Shown here: piece after piece, positions 1-5,917 of the stretch
How positions within the stretch are numbered: position 1 is the stretch's first letter
How the letters are laid out: each line of letters begins with the position of its first letter
Source: Kiritimatiellia bacterium
GTDB taxonomy: Bacteria > Verrucomicrobiota > Kiritimatiellia > RFP12 > UBA1067
Direction of reading: 5' to 3'
Assembly: GCA_028707675.1 (NCBI GenBank)
Contig: JAQWAM010000086.1
Coordinates: 1-6,220, forward strand
Length of the DNA stretch: 6,220 nt
The notes under the pieces: generated by a model
Seen by the model: the letters and a program-made list of their open reading frames with translations, nothing else
Told to the model about the DNA's origin: nothing
Database searches by the model: none
Made by a program: the position numbers and the translations under genes

Positions 1-278
1 TGCCGAAAACGTCGGAACCGGCGTTCCAATCGGTTTGCTGCGGCAATTCCAGCAGCCCCGAAATCATGCGGCGCGCTTTGGCTGGCAGCAGCGTGTGGTA
101 CCAACACAGCGTCCACCGAGTCCCACATCTCCTGATTCTTCTCATCGGTCCGTGTCGAGCCCCGTTCATTCGCAAGCCGCTCGCTTGTTTCAAAATTACG
201 GCAGCGCCGCGTGAAAGCGCAGCGATCACACCAGTAATCACACATGTTATAGATGCCGATAATATAGTCTCTATTCAT
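1..278 (-). CDS. Small protein with N-terminal four-cysteine motif; runs off left edge, apparent frameshift
   Basis: The ATG at 278 is preceded by AGGAG (289-285) at a 6-base spacing, a good start signal, 59 bases after the sel1 stop. The frame is open to the window edge. The N-terminus reads MNRDYIIGIYNMCDYWCDRC, giving the pattern C13-x3-C17-x2-C20-x5-C26, which could bind a metal or an Fe-S cluster. I recall bacterial uncharacterised proteins that begin IYNYCDRWCERC and have a later W-Y-x(n)-K-x-x-RA segment, but I cannot check this. The start frame looks natural up to about MWDSVDAV, then turns into Ala/Arg-rich sequence. The next frame instead reads WYHTLLPAKARRMISGLLEL from about position 100 down, which looks more like protein. 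A one-base insertion, or a deletion, near 98-110 would explain this. It may be a pseudogene or an assembly error. Function is unknown. Confidence 0.6.
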   Translation of the reverse strand, partial: MNRDYIIGIYNMCDYWCDRCAFTRRCRNFETSERLANERGSTRTDEKNQEMWDSVDAVLVPHAAASQSAPHDFGAAGIAAANRLERRFRRFR

Positions 279-337
279 AGATATCTCCTGCCTGCTGTGG
301 GGGCCTGTATTTTGAATCTGTCGCACGCCTTGCGCTG

Positions 338-1801
338 TCACTTGTCCTCTTTCGCCGTCCCGCCCTCCGCGGCCGCCCAGGCCGTGTAGCCGTTGCTCGC
401 CAGCCAGTCGGTGGCGGCGACATGGCCTTGCCGCGCCGCCTGCTTGCAAAGCTCGACGGCGCGGACATGGCTGAGCTTTACGCCTTTGCCGTACTCGTGC
501 AGCAGCGCCAGGTTGTAGGCCGCGTCAGGCAGCCCCTTGGCGTGGGCTTTGGCGAACCACTCCGCGGCTTTTTCATGATCTTGCGGCACGCCCTCGCCGC
601 GCACATACAGCATGCCGAGGTTGTTTTGCGCCTCAGGCAGGCCCGCCTCCGCGGCGCGCCGATAATAATCCTCGGCTTTGGCGTAATCTTTGTCAACAAA
701 CCGGCCGCGATAATACATGTAGCCCAGCGCGTTCCAAGCGCGCGGGCTGTTTTGCGCCGCCGACTTGCTGTACCAGCGGAAAGCGCGCTCGTTGTCTTGC
801 GGCACCCCGCGCCCCTGCTCATACATCTGGCCGATATAAAATTGCGCTGTGGAGTGTTTATGCTCAGCAGCCTTGGCGAACCATGACAATGCCTTTAGCG
901 CATCTTGTCGCACTCCCAGCCCGTCACGGTAAAGCACCCCGACATGCACTTGGGCTTCTACGTGGCCTTGACCGGCCGCGCGCGCGTACCAGAGGCCAGC
1001 CGAGCGGATGTCGCGCTGACCGCCCATGCCGCGCGCCAGCATGAACCCGTAATTGAACTGCCCGTCCGGGTTGCCCCTTTCCGCTGAACAACGGTACCAG
1101 CGGACGGCTTTCTCCAGATCCCGCTCCACGCCGCGCCCCTCTTGATAAAACCACCCCAGGTTGTTCATCGCATTGGAATGGCCCTTGCCGGCCGCGCGCG
1201 TGTACAGGTGCAGGGCCATGTCGTCATCCTGCGGCACGCCGTGGCCTTGCGCGTACATTGTGGCCAGATTGTATTCGCCGTTACTGTCGCCCGCCATCGT
1301 GGCCTGCCGGAAATAGACGCTGGCTCGTTCAAAATCCTGTGTGACGCCTGCGCCGTTATAGTAGAGCAGTCCGAGGCTGTTCAGAGCCAGCGGCTGACCC
1401 CGGCCGGCTGCCTGCTCGAACCAGTCACGCGCATCCGCAGGACGATTCATGTGCGACTGGCAGTCAAGGCCCAGCAGATACTGGGCCAGGGCATTGCCCT
1501 CTTCAGCATGTTTCAGAATCAGCGGACGCCCTTCAGAGAGATAACGCTCGCGCGTCTTTACCGGCAGTTGGCACAAAGGCTCCTGTTCGGAATAAACCGC
1601 CAGCAGGAACCGGAAGAAGGGATGGCCGGCCTCTGCCAAAGCCCGCACCTGCCGCGCCGCATCAGCGAACTCTTCAACACTGCCCGCCGCACGCGAACTG
1701 ACAAAGCGCTCGACCGCGGATTTGACCTGACCGGGTGATTCCGCGGCATGCAAAAGACAAAACCCGTGAAGACATATTATAGTAAGAATCGGCAACCTCA
1801 T
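338..1801 (-). CDS. Secreted Sel1-repeat (SLR/TPR-like) protein
   Basis: The product has 487 residues from the ATG at 1801. It starts with a signal peptide (MRLPILTIICLHGFCLLHAA, probable signal peptidase I cleavage near HAA), then a non-repeat helical region of about 80 residues. From about residue 103 to 462 come ten 36-residue Sel1-like repeats, followed by a partial eleventh. The repeat pattern is A-x-x-x-LG-x-xY-x-x-G-x-GV-x-x-D-x-x-KA-x-x-W(Y/F)-x-KAA-x-x-G. The first repeat lacks the GxGV turn, the fifth has GMGG and the eighth GRFV; the others are close to consensus. Sel1 repeats form alpha-alpha solenoids that act as protein-binding scaffolds, often in the periplasm, with no catalytic activity. 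The gene starts 16 bases after the methyltransferase stop, so the two are probably co-transcribed. Family assignment is secure. The binding partner and cellular role cannot be read from the sequence. Confidence 0.93.
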   Translation of the reverse strand: MRLPILTIICLHGFCLLHAAESPGQVKSAVERFVSSRAAGSVEEFADAARQVRALAEAGHPFFRFLLAVYSEQEPLCQLPVKTRERYLSEGRPLILKHAEEGNALAQYLLGLDCQSHMNRPADARDWFEQAAGRGQPLALNSLGLLYYNGAGVTQDFERASVYFRQATMAGDSNGEYNLATMYAQGHGVPQDDDMALHLYTRAAGKGHSNAMNNLGWFYQEGRGVERDLEKAVRWYRCSAERGNPDGQFNYGFMLARGMGGQRDIRSAGLWYARAAGQGHVEAQVHVGVLYRDGLGVRQDALKALSWFAKAAEHKHSTAQFYIGQMYEQGRGVPQDNERAFRWYSKSAAQNSPRAWNALGYMYYRGRFVDKDYAKAEDYYRRAAEAGLPEAQNNLGMLYVRGEGVPQDHEKAAEWFAKAHAKGLPDAAYNLALLHEYGKGVKLSHVRAVELCKQAARQGHVAATDWLASNGYTAWAAAEGGTAKEDK

Positions 1802-1810
1802 GCGCGGGAG

Positions 1811-1816
1811 CACCTC
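1811..1816 (-). promoter_or_regulatory. Ribosome binding site that decides the sel1 start
   Basis: The minus strand reads GAGGTG here, 9 bases before the ATG at 1801. An in-frame GTG at 1813 would add four residues (MLPR), but it lies inside this Shine-Dalgarno-like sequence and has none of its own. I therefore prefer the ATG at 1801. The site lies just after the methyltransferase TAG (1820-1818), which fits coupled translation. Confidence 0.5.
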
Positions 1817-1817
1817 G

Positions 1818-2648
1818 CTATTTAAATTTCACGAATGAGGCCTGACTGCTTTCACGCCGCGGGTCGAATAGAATAGCATCCGAGACAGGAGTCCTAGAGC
1901 CCAATAACTTTGTGTGTTTGCTGCGCCACCCCTTACGCCGCGCGTAGACGGTCATCTGATGGCCGCGCGTGAAGAACAGCGGCACGTCAGCTACCAGCGC
2001 CAATCCATACAAAAGTCTCAACCAACCCCCGCCCGGTCTGCGCCCGCCGGACGACCTGCTGCGGTCAACCCACTGCCGCACAAGCTGTACCCAGAAACGG
2101 CAGGTGTAACGGAACCCCAGAACATCAAACCCGTCTTTAAGCAGGCGAAAAATGTCGGCCTCGTTGAAACTGGCGCCAGCGCCTGAAACCGGTCGCTGGC
2201 GGTTGAACGCCGAAGCGAAGCCGAATTTTTTGCGGTATTCGACGGTAAGCAGAAAAACCGCGCCGTTTTTGAGCACGCGGTGGCACTCCCTGACCGTTTT
2301 GCCCGCCGCGGCCACATCAGCCAGAGTGCCGCGGGACAGTACCACTACATCAAACTGCTTGTCTTCAAAAGGCAGCTCGCCGTCCGCCCCAGAACACAAA
2401 ACCCGGTCTTCCCCCAAAACCGTGGCCACCAGATTGCGGCGCTGCAAGGTCGGCTCGACACTGACCCAATAGCCGCCGCAATGGCTCAATATCCGGCTTG
2501 CTCCGGCATGCGTGAAGCCGATGTCGAGTCCCACCCTGACCCGTTGCCCGGATGTGCGTATGAAGTGCGAGACGGCGCTGACCTCGCGCCGCAACGGCAA
2601 CGAATGGATGATTTCACGCCCGAATTTTATGTCAGAGGTTTTGCGCAT
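1818..2648 (-). CDS. Class I SAM-dependent methyltransferase (Methyltransf_11-like)
   Basis: The protein has 276 residues and carries the Rossmann-fold methyltransferase signatures in order. Motif I is VGLDIGFTHAG (39-49), where D42 and the glycines would line the SAM site, although the usual GCGxG is replaced by GFTHAG. The acidic end of strand 2 is WVSVEP (E65). Next comes LPFEDKQFDVVVLSR (92-106), typical of Methyltransf_11/UbiE-like enzymes, and then ECHRVLKNGAVFLLTVEY (121-138). The C-terminal part is basic, with a hydrophobic stretch near 209-227 that could touch the membrane. The substrate cannot be told; a lipid, quinone, sugar or small metabolite are all possible. The ATG at 2648 has only a weak GGA upstream. 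No nearby in-frame alternative is better, and a TAA lies nine codons upstream. The gene sits 52 bases after rnfG and 16 before sel1. Confidence 0.85.
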   Translation of the reverse strand: MRKTSDIKFGREIIHSLPLRREVSAVSHFIRTSGQRVRVGLDIGFTHAGASRILSHCGGYWVSVEPTLQRRNLVATVLGEDRVLCSGADGELPFEDKQFDVVVLSRGTLADVAAAGKTVRECHRVLKNGAVFLLTVEYRKKFGFASAFNRQRPVSGAGASFNEADIFRLLKDGFDVLGFRYTCRFWVQLVRQWVDRSRSSGGRRPGGGWLRLLYGLALVADVPLFFTRGHQMTVYARRKGWRSKHTKLLGSRTPVSDAILFDPRRESSQASFVKFK

Positions 2649-2671
2649 GAAAAAGTCCAGATTTCCTTGAC

Positions 2672-2699
2672 TTTATCACGTCCAGCCCCCTGCTGTCAA
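2672..2699 (-). promoter_or_regulatory. Candidate sigma70-type promoter for the methyltransferase-sel1 unit
   Basis: On the minus strand a perfect TTGACA (2699-2694) begins two bases after the rnfG stop codon. It is followed, after a 16-base spacer, by GATAAA (2677-2672), which matches TATAAT at four of six positions. Transcription would start near 2665, leaving a short leader before the ATG at 2648. This would let the methyltransferase and sel1 genes be expressed independently of rnfDG. It is a motif match only, and promoter rules in this organism are unknown. Confidence 0.35.
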
Positions 2700-2700
2700 A

Positions 2701-3243
2701 CTACAGCCTTTCAGCGATACGCTCGTATTTCGCGAAGGCGTCACGGATGCATTCCAGAACCGCCCGCGACGAGATCGTGGCCGCAGTGATCGCGTCCACT
2801 TCGCCGCCGTCGTTCTTGACGCGCCAGTCCGCCTTGATCGCGCGGCCCAGCAGCGGCCGCCGGAAGGCGTCGGACTCCATCTTGGTGCCCAGCCCCGGCG
2901 TCTCGCTGGCCACCAGCTTCTGGTAATTAACCAGTTTGCCGTCAGTACTGATGCCGACCATCAGAACAATAGCGCCGCCGTATCCGTTGTCGGATCGGCC
3001 TTCGACGGCCACGCCCGCAGGTTTGCCGTTCTGCGACGCCACAAAGCATACGACATCGCCGATCTCGCGTTTTTCGGGTATGCCGGCGCCAGCGGGCATG
3101 ACCCCCGCGGCGGCCTTGGCGGTCCGTAGTTCCAACGCGGCCGCAATCGGTTCCTTGGTCTTGCTGTAAACCGCAGCCAACAGGGCCGAACTGACCGCGC
3201 AGATCACGGTCAGCACCAAAATAAGTTTGATTGTGTCATTCAT
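2701..3243 (-). CDS. rnfG: Rnf electron transport complex subunit G
   Basis: The product has 180 residues, near the usual size of RnfG/NqrC-type proteins. It has one N-terminal membrane helix (about 5-25) and an exported FMN-binding domain. Family marks are NGYGGAIVLMVGI (86-98), ASETPGLGTKM (112-122) and the flavinylation region VDAITAATISSRAV (149-162). FMN is expected to be linked by phosphoester to the last Thr of that motif (T156), a reaction carried out by ApbE. The usual motif is (S/T)GAT; here it is TAAT, with Ala in place of Gly. RnfG carries electrons within the membrane Rnf complex, which couples ferredoxin:NAD+ electron transfer to Na+ or H+ movement. The start overlaps the rnfD stop by 8 bases, which indicates translational coupling. 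The expected next gene, rnfE, is absent; a methyltransferase follows instead. Confidence 0.93.
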   Translation of the reverse strand: MNDTIKLILVLTVICAVSSALLAAVYSKTKEPIAAALELRTAKAAAGVMPAGAGIPEKREIGDVVCFVASQNGKPAGVAVEGRSDNGYGGAIVLMVGISTDGKLVNYQKLVASETPGLGTKMESDAFRRPLLGRAIKADWRVKNDGGEVDAITAATISSRAVLECIRDAFAKYERIAERL

Positions 3244-4294
3244 GTCTTGCTCGTTTGGCGCCGAAGACGCGGTTGCGGGTGGCGCGGTTGATCAGCGGCG
3301 TGAAAGCGTTCATGATCAGGATCGCGAAACTGACGCCTTCCGGATAGGCGCCGCTCTTGACCGTGCGGATCAGCATGGTGATGATGCCGCAGCCGATACC
3401 GAAAACCAGCATGCCGCGGCGGGTGACAGGCGTGGTCACCATGTCTGTCGCCATAAAGAACGCGCCAAGCATCAGGCCGCCGGAAAACAGATGCGCCAAC
3501 GGAGGCAGCGAGGTTGACGGCGCAGTCAGGCGCAGCACCGCGGCGTACGCCAGCACGGTCAACAGATAAGCTACGGGTATGTGCCAGGTGATGACCTTGC
3601 GCGCCAGCAGGTAGGCCGCGCCGATCAGCAGCGCCAGAGCCGATGTCTCGCCGACGCATCCGTTGATGTTGCCCAAAAAGAAATCACGCAGGAGCGAAAG
3701 GTCAAAAATCGGCAGGTCTTTGCCGGCCTTGAGCGCCTCTTTGGCATAGCCCAGCGGCGTGGCAGAGGTCACCGCGTCCGCCGCCGCCGTGGCGGCAGTG
3801 GCCGCGTCAACGGCGGCATAGCGCAGTTTTTGCGTCCACTCCGAGGCGCTCCAGGTGGTCATCGCGCCGGTAAAGGATATCAGCATGAAGGCGCGGCCGA
3901 CCAGAGCCGGATTGAAGGGGTTGTAGCCCAGCCCGCCGAAAACCTGTTTGGCCACCACGATGGCGAAAAGCGATCCTGCCGCAGCCATCCACGAAGGCAA
4001 CGCTGGCGGCAGATTGAAGGCCAGCAGCATGCCCGTCACCACCGCGCTTAAATCCGAGATGGAGTTGCCGCGCCGCATGGCCTTGCGGCAAGCCCATTCC
4101 GCCGCCAGGCAGGTTGCCACGCAAACTGTGGTCAGCCGCAGGGCGTCCAGCCGGAAGAACCACAACGCGGCCGCGAAAGCAGGCAAGAGCGCTATCACCA
4201 CGTCTAACATGATGCGCTCTACCGACGCGCCGGAATGCGTGTGCGGCGACGAACTGATAACGTAAAAATCTTTGGAAACTGCTTCAGGCTTCAT
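3236..4294 (-). CDS. rnfD: Rnf electron transport complex subunit D
   Basis: The protein has 352 residues, a normal length for RnfD/NqrB-type membrane subunits, with many hydrophobic helices. Conserved blocks are SSPHTHSGASVERIMLDVV (14-32), AKQVFGGLGYNPFNPALVGRAF (115-136), GGLMLGAFFMATDMVTTPVT (272-291) and SGAYPEGVSFAILIMNAFTPLI (314-335). The covalent FMN site is DAVTSATPLG (173-182), with T179 as the expected attachment residue. It reads TSAT rather than SGAT. An Ala/Thr-rich stretch (about 159-174) stands just before it. RnfD is an integral membrane part of the Rnf complex and works with RnfG, whose gene overlaps this one. The gene before rnfD would normally be rnfC; here there is a repeat-bearing gap and an unrelated oxidoreductase gene. 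No Shine-Dalgarno is visible before the ATG at 4294, where the sequence is AT-rich. The subunit assignment is secure. Confidence 0.95.
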   Translation of the reverse strand: MKPEAVSKDFYVISSSPHTHSGASVERIMLDVVIALLPAFAAALWFFRLDALRLTTVCVATCLAAEWACRKAMRRGNSISDLSAVVTGMLLAFNLPPALPSWMAAAGSLFAIVVAKQVFGGLGYNPFNPALVGRAFMLISFTGAMTTWSASEWTQKLRYAAVDAATAATAAADAVTSATPLGYAKEALKAGKDLPIFDLSLLRDFFLGNINGCVGETSALALLIGAAYLLARKVITWHIPVAYLLTVLAYAAVLRLTAPSTSLPPLAHLFSGGLMLGAFFMATDMVTTPVTRRGMLVFGIGCGIITMLIRTVKSGAYPEGVSFAILIMNAFTPLINRATRNRVFGAKRARHE

Positions 4295-4417
4295 AACAAC
4301 AATAAAATTGCGAAAACGTTATTAAAGATAAAAGACTTAGGTAAAAAAACGCAAGCGATATTTCTTATCATAGACGATTTTAGTGCCTTATGGCTCAACA
4401 AGCACGATAAAAAACAA
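4295..4417 (-). promoter_or_regulatory. AT-rich leader upstream of rnfD, probable promoter region
   Basis: This stretch is about 30% G+C (37 of 123 bases), while the flanking genes are clearly GC-rich, as expected of a promoter and leader. On the minus strand there are two -10-like hexamers: TATGAT (4372-4367) and TTTAAT (4326-4321). Neither has a convincing -35 at 16-18 bases. No Shine-Dalgarno is seen before the rnfD ATG. The region very likely holds the rnfDG promoter, but the exact site cannot be fixed. Confidence 0.35.
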
Positions 4418-4459
4418 GTTGTTTCTCACACGAAGACACGAAGGGCACGAAGGATTTTT
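4418..4459. repeat. CACGAAG direct repeat, copy 1 of 2
   Basis: This 42-base unit is identical to 4476-4517. It starts gttgtttctcacacgaagac and ends in a short T run. Inside it are three 8-9 base sub-units: cacgaaga, cacgaaggg and cacgaagga. The start-to-start distance between the two copies is 58 bases. I recognise CACGAAGACACGAAGG-type sequences as dispersed intergenic repeats in many environmental bacterial genomes, often mis-called as small proteins. That is from memory, not a search. Confidence 0.85.
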
Positions 4460-4475
4460 GGGGGCATGGATCGGG

Positions 4476-4517
4476 GTTGTTTCTCACACGAAGACACGAA
4501 GGGCACGAAGGATTTTT
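4476..4517. repeat. CACGAAG direct repeat, copy 2 of 2
   Basis: This is an exact 42-base copy of 4418-4459. The T run is longer here and continues to 4519. The 16 bases between the copies (ggggcatggatcgggg) resemble the sequence after copy 2 (ggggcgttgctcggcaggga), so the duplication may originally have been a unit of about 58 bases. No protein is supported across this region despite open frames on both strands. Confidence 0.85.
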
Positions 4518-4550
4518 TTAGGGGCGTTGCTCGGCAGGGATCAAGGGAAA

Positions 4551-4614
4551 CCACAGAGGCACGGAGGCACAGAGAGTTTTTAATAATTTTCCCTTCTTTG
4601 TGCCTTTGTGTGAG
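4551..4614. repeat. CACAGAGG-type repeat arranged as a long imperfect hairpin
   Basis: The left arm has three short units (cacagagg, cacggagg, cacagaga). The right arm (ttctttgtgcctttgtgt, 4594-4611) is their imperfect complement. As plus-strand RNA, 4559-4576 can pair with 4594-4611 over 18 positions, 13 Watson-Crick and 5 G-U, around a 17-base AT-rich loop. On the minus strand the five wobbles become C-A mismatches, so folding is weaker in the direction of the genes. There is no T run in the position expected of an intrinsic terminator for the upstream oxidoreductase gene. The element resembles the CACGAAG copies in sub-unit length and style. It could be a REP-like or other non-autonomous element. 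Confidence 0.7.
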
Positions 4615-4675
4615 ATTAAATTGGGTTGCGGGCATCGCCCGAATTAGTCATATAGAGCGGCTGTTTGGTAACAAA

Positions 4676-5905
4676 TCAATGCTTCAGGCCTTCGAGGTTA
4701 GGCTGCAACGTCCGGTTCTCCGACATCAGCTCGTCCAGCGTCAGCAGCCCGCGCCGCGCCGCCGCCTCCCGACCCAGAATTGCGGTGTAATTGCTGACCG
4801 CCGCCCGCGCGACATGCAAGCCCGAATAATCGCCGTCGTCGATCGCCCGCCTGAAGGCCTCGATGTTCTTGCGCACGCTGGCCTCCGGATTAGGTACGCC
4901 TCCGCTGAAATGGCGCGGCCCTCCGCGCACATACGCCTTGCCCGCGTAAGAAAGGCACGCCGTGCCCTGCGTTCCCTGTAATGACGCCGTCAGCCGTCCG
5001 GCGCGGAGCCAGTCGTGGTACGTGCCCAGAATGCCCTGGTGGCACCAGGCCAGCCCGTCGTCAAACAGGTAGACCACGGTTCCGGAATCCCGCGCGTCGC
5101 CGTGCGCGGAAGGCCTGAAGGCTGCCGAGGCGCCCATCGCGGCGACCGGCGCCCTGCCCAGCGCCCACACCACCGCGTCAAGGATGTGCACGTCATAATG
5201 CACGATGTAATCGCCGCCCAACGCCACGTCGTTGCACCAGACCAGATCCTTCAGCCGGGATTCGGCCGTTGTTCCCAAAGGCGGGTCCTGATAGCCGTTG
5301 CCGCCGGCCCAGCCGGATGAAAACACTGTCTGCAGTCTGCCCAACGCCCCGGCGCGTATGCGTTGCGCGACCTCCATGTTGACCGGATCGCACGGCAACT
5401 GGTAGTCAGCCTGAAAAACGATCTTGGCGGCGGCGGCCTGTTTGGCCAGCGACTCGATCACCCTTGTTCCCGGGATGTCGATCGCCACCGGTTTGGCCAT
5501 GTAGATATGCAGTCCGGCTTCCAGCGCGGCGGCGGCATGTTCAGGGAAAAAAAAGGGAGGGGTTTGCAGCACCACGGCCTCCACTCCCGAAGCAATCAGC
5601 CGCTTGTAACCATCCAGCCCCGAGAAACAGGCCGCGGCCGGCACGCCGAGCTGCCGGCCCACGCGCCCCGCCCGCTCTTCAAAATAATCGGCCGCCGCCG
5701 TGAAAACAAATCCGCCGTTCGCGCGGAACAGGTTGCTGATCCACGCGCCGCGTCCGCCGCACCCGATCAGACCCAGCTTGACCTGCCGGCTGTAACCGCC
5801 CGCCGCCTGTGCGCTTACCTGCTCCGGCATTAACGGCAGAGCCGCCATGCCCGCTTGCGCAATCCGCAGAAAAGCGCGCCTGCCCATATGCCCGCCTGCG
5901 TTCAT
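4676..5905 (-). CDS. Tat-exported Gfo/Idh/MocA family oxidoreductase
   Basis: The product has 409 residues from the ATG at 5905. The N-terminus has a twin-arginine motif (MGRRAFLRIAQAG) with a hydrophobic stretch ending in SAQAAGG, so export across the inner membrane by Tat is likely. A Rossmann NAD(P)-binding motif follows, LGLIGCGGRG (44-53), and then HIYMAKPVAIDIPG (133-146), which keeps the Lys-Pro of the family's EKP motif but has Ala in place of Glu. Next is DYIVHYDVHILDAVVWALG (232-250), whose H240 sits where the family has its catalytic or substrate-binding His. The C-terminal NPEASVRKNIEAFRRAI block is typical of the family. Members oxidise or reduce sugars and sugar derivatives; the substrate here is not readable. 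An ATG 69 bases upstream (5974) lies inside the response regulator gene and lacks the strong binding site, so I reject it. Co-transcription with the regulator is likely. Confidence 0.92.
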   Translation of the reverse strand: MNAGGHMGRRAFLRIAQAGMAALPLMPEQVSAQAAGGYSRQVKLGLIGCGGRGAWISNLFRANGGFVFTAAADYFEERAGRVGRQLGVPAAACFSGLDGYKRLIASGVEAVVLQTPPFFFPEHAAAALEAGLHIYMAKPVAIDIPGTRVIESLAKQAAAAKIVFQADYQLPCDPVNMEVAQRIRAGALGRLQTVFSSGWAGGNGYQDPPLGTTAESRLKDLVWCNDVALGGDYIVHYDVHILDAVVWALGRAPVAAMGASAAFRPSAHGDARDSGTVVYLFDDGLAWCHQGILGTYHDWLRAGRLTASLQGTQGTACLSYAGKAYVRGGPRHFSGGVPNPEASVRKNIEAFRRAIDDGDYSGLHVARAAVSNYTAILGREAAARRGLLTLDELMSENRTLQPNLEGLKH

Positions 5906-5910
5906 CACAT

Positions 5911-5917
5911 CCTCCTC
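5911..5917 (-). promoter_or_regulatory. Strong ribosome binding site of the oxidoreductase gene
   Basis: The minus strand reads GAGGAGG here, 5 bases before the ATG at 5905. It overlaps the TGA stop (5918-5916) of the response regulator gene, so ribosomes finishing one gene are placed to start the next. It also fixes the oxidoreductase start at 5905, directly in front of the Tat signal. Confidence 0.75.

Noticed and set aside
422..1738. Plus-strand open frames opposite the sel1 gene
   Set aside because: They are antisense shadows of the GC-rich repeat gene with no family-like sequence. The minus-strand frame has a signal peptide and ten Sel1 repeats.
2692..2707. GCTGT-AGTTTG-ACAGC inverted repeat at the rnfG stop, as a terminator
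   Set aside because: The stem is 5 bp with no T run, and it overlaps a better-explained -35-like TTGACA.
4418..4517. CRISPR array made of the two 42-base repeats
   Set aside because: There are only two copies with a 16-base gap and internal 8-9 base tandem units, no further spacers and no cas genes.
4629..4641. CGGGC-GAT-GCCCG hairpin 35 bases after the oxidoreductase stop, as a terminator
   Set aside because: The stem is only 5 bp and no T run follows on the minus strand, so it does not qualify as an intrinsic terminator.
4235..4981. Long plus-strand open frame across the repeats and into the oxidoreductase
   Set aside because: Its middle translates the CACGAAG / CACAGAGG repeats (TKTRRARRIF, ETTEARRHRE), a known style of false gene, and the rest is antisense to the oxidoreductase.
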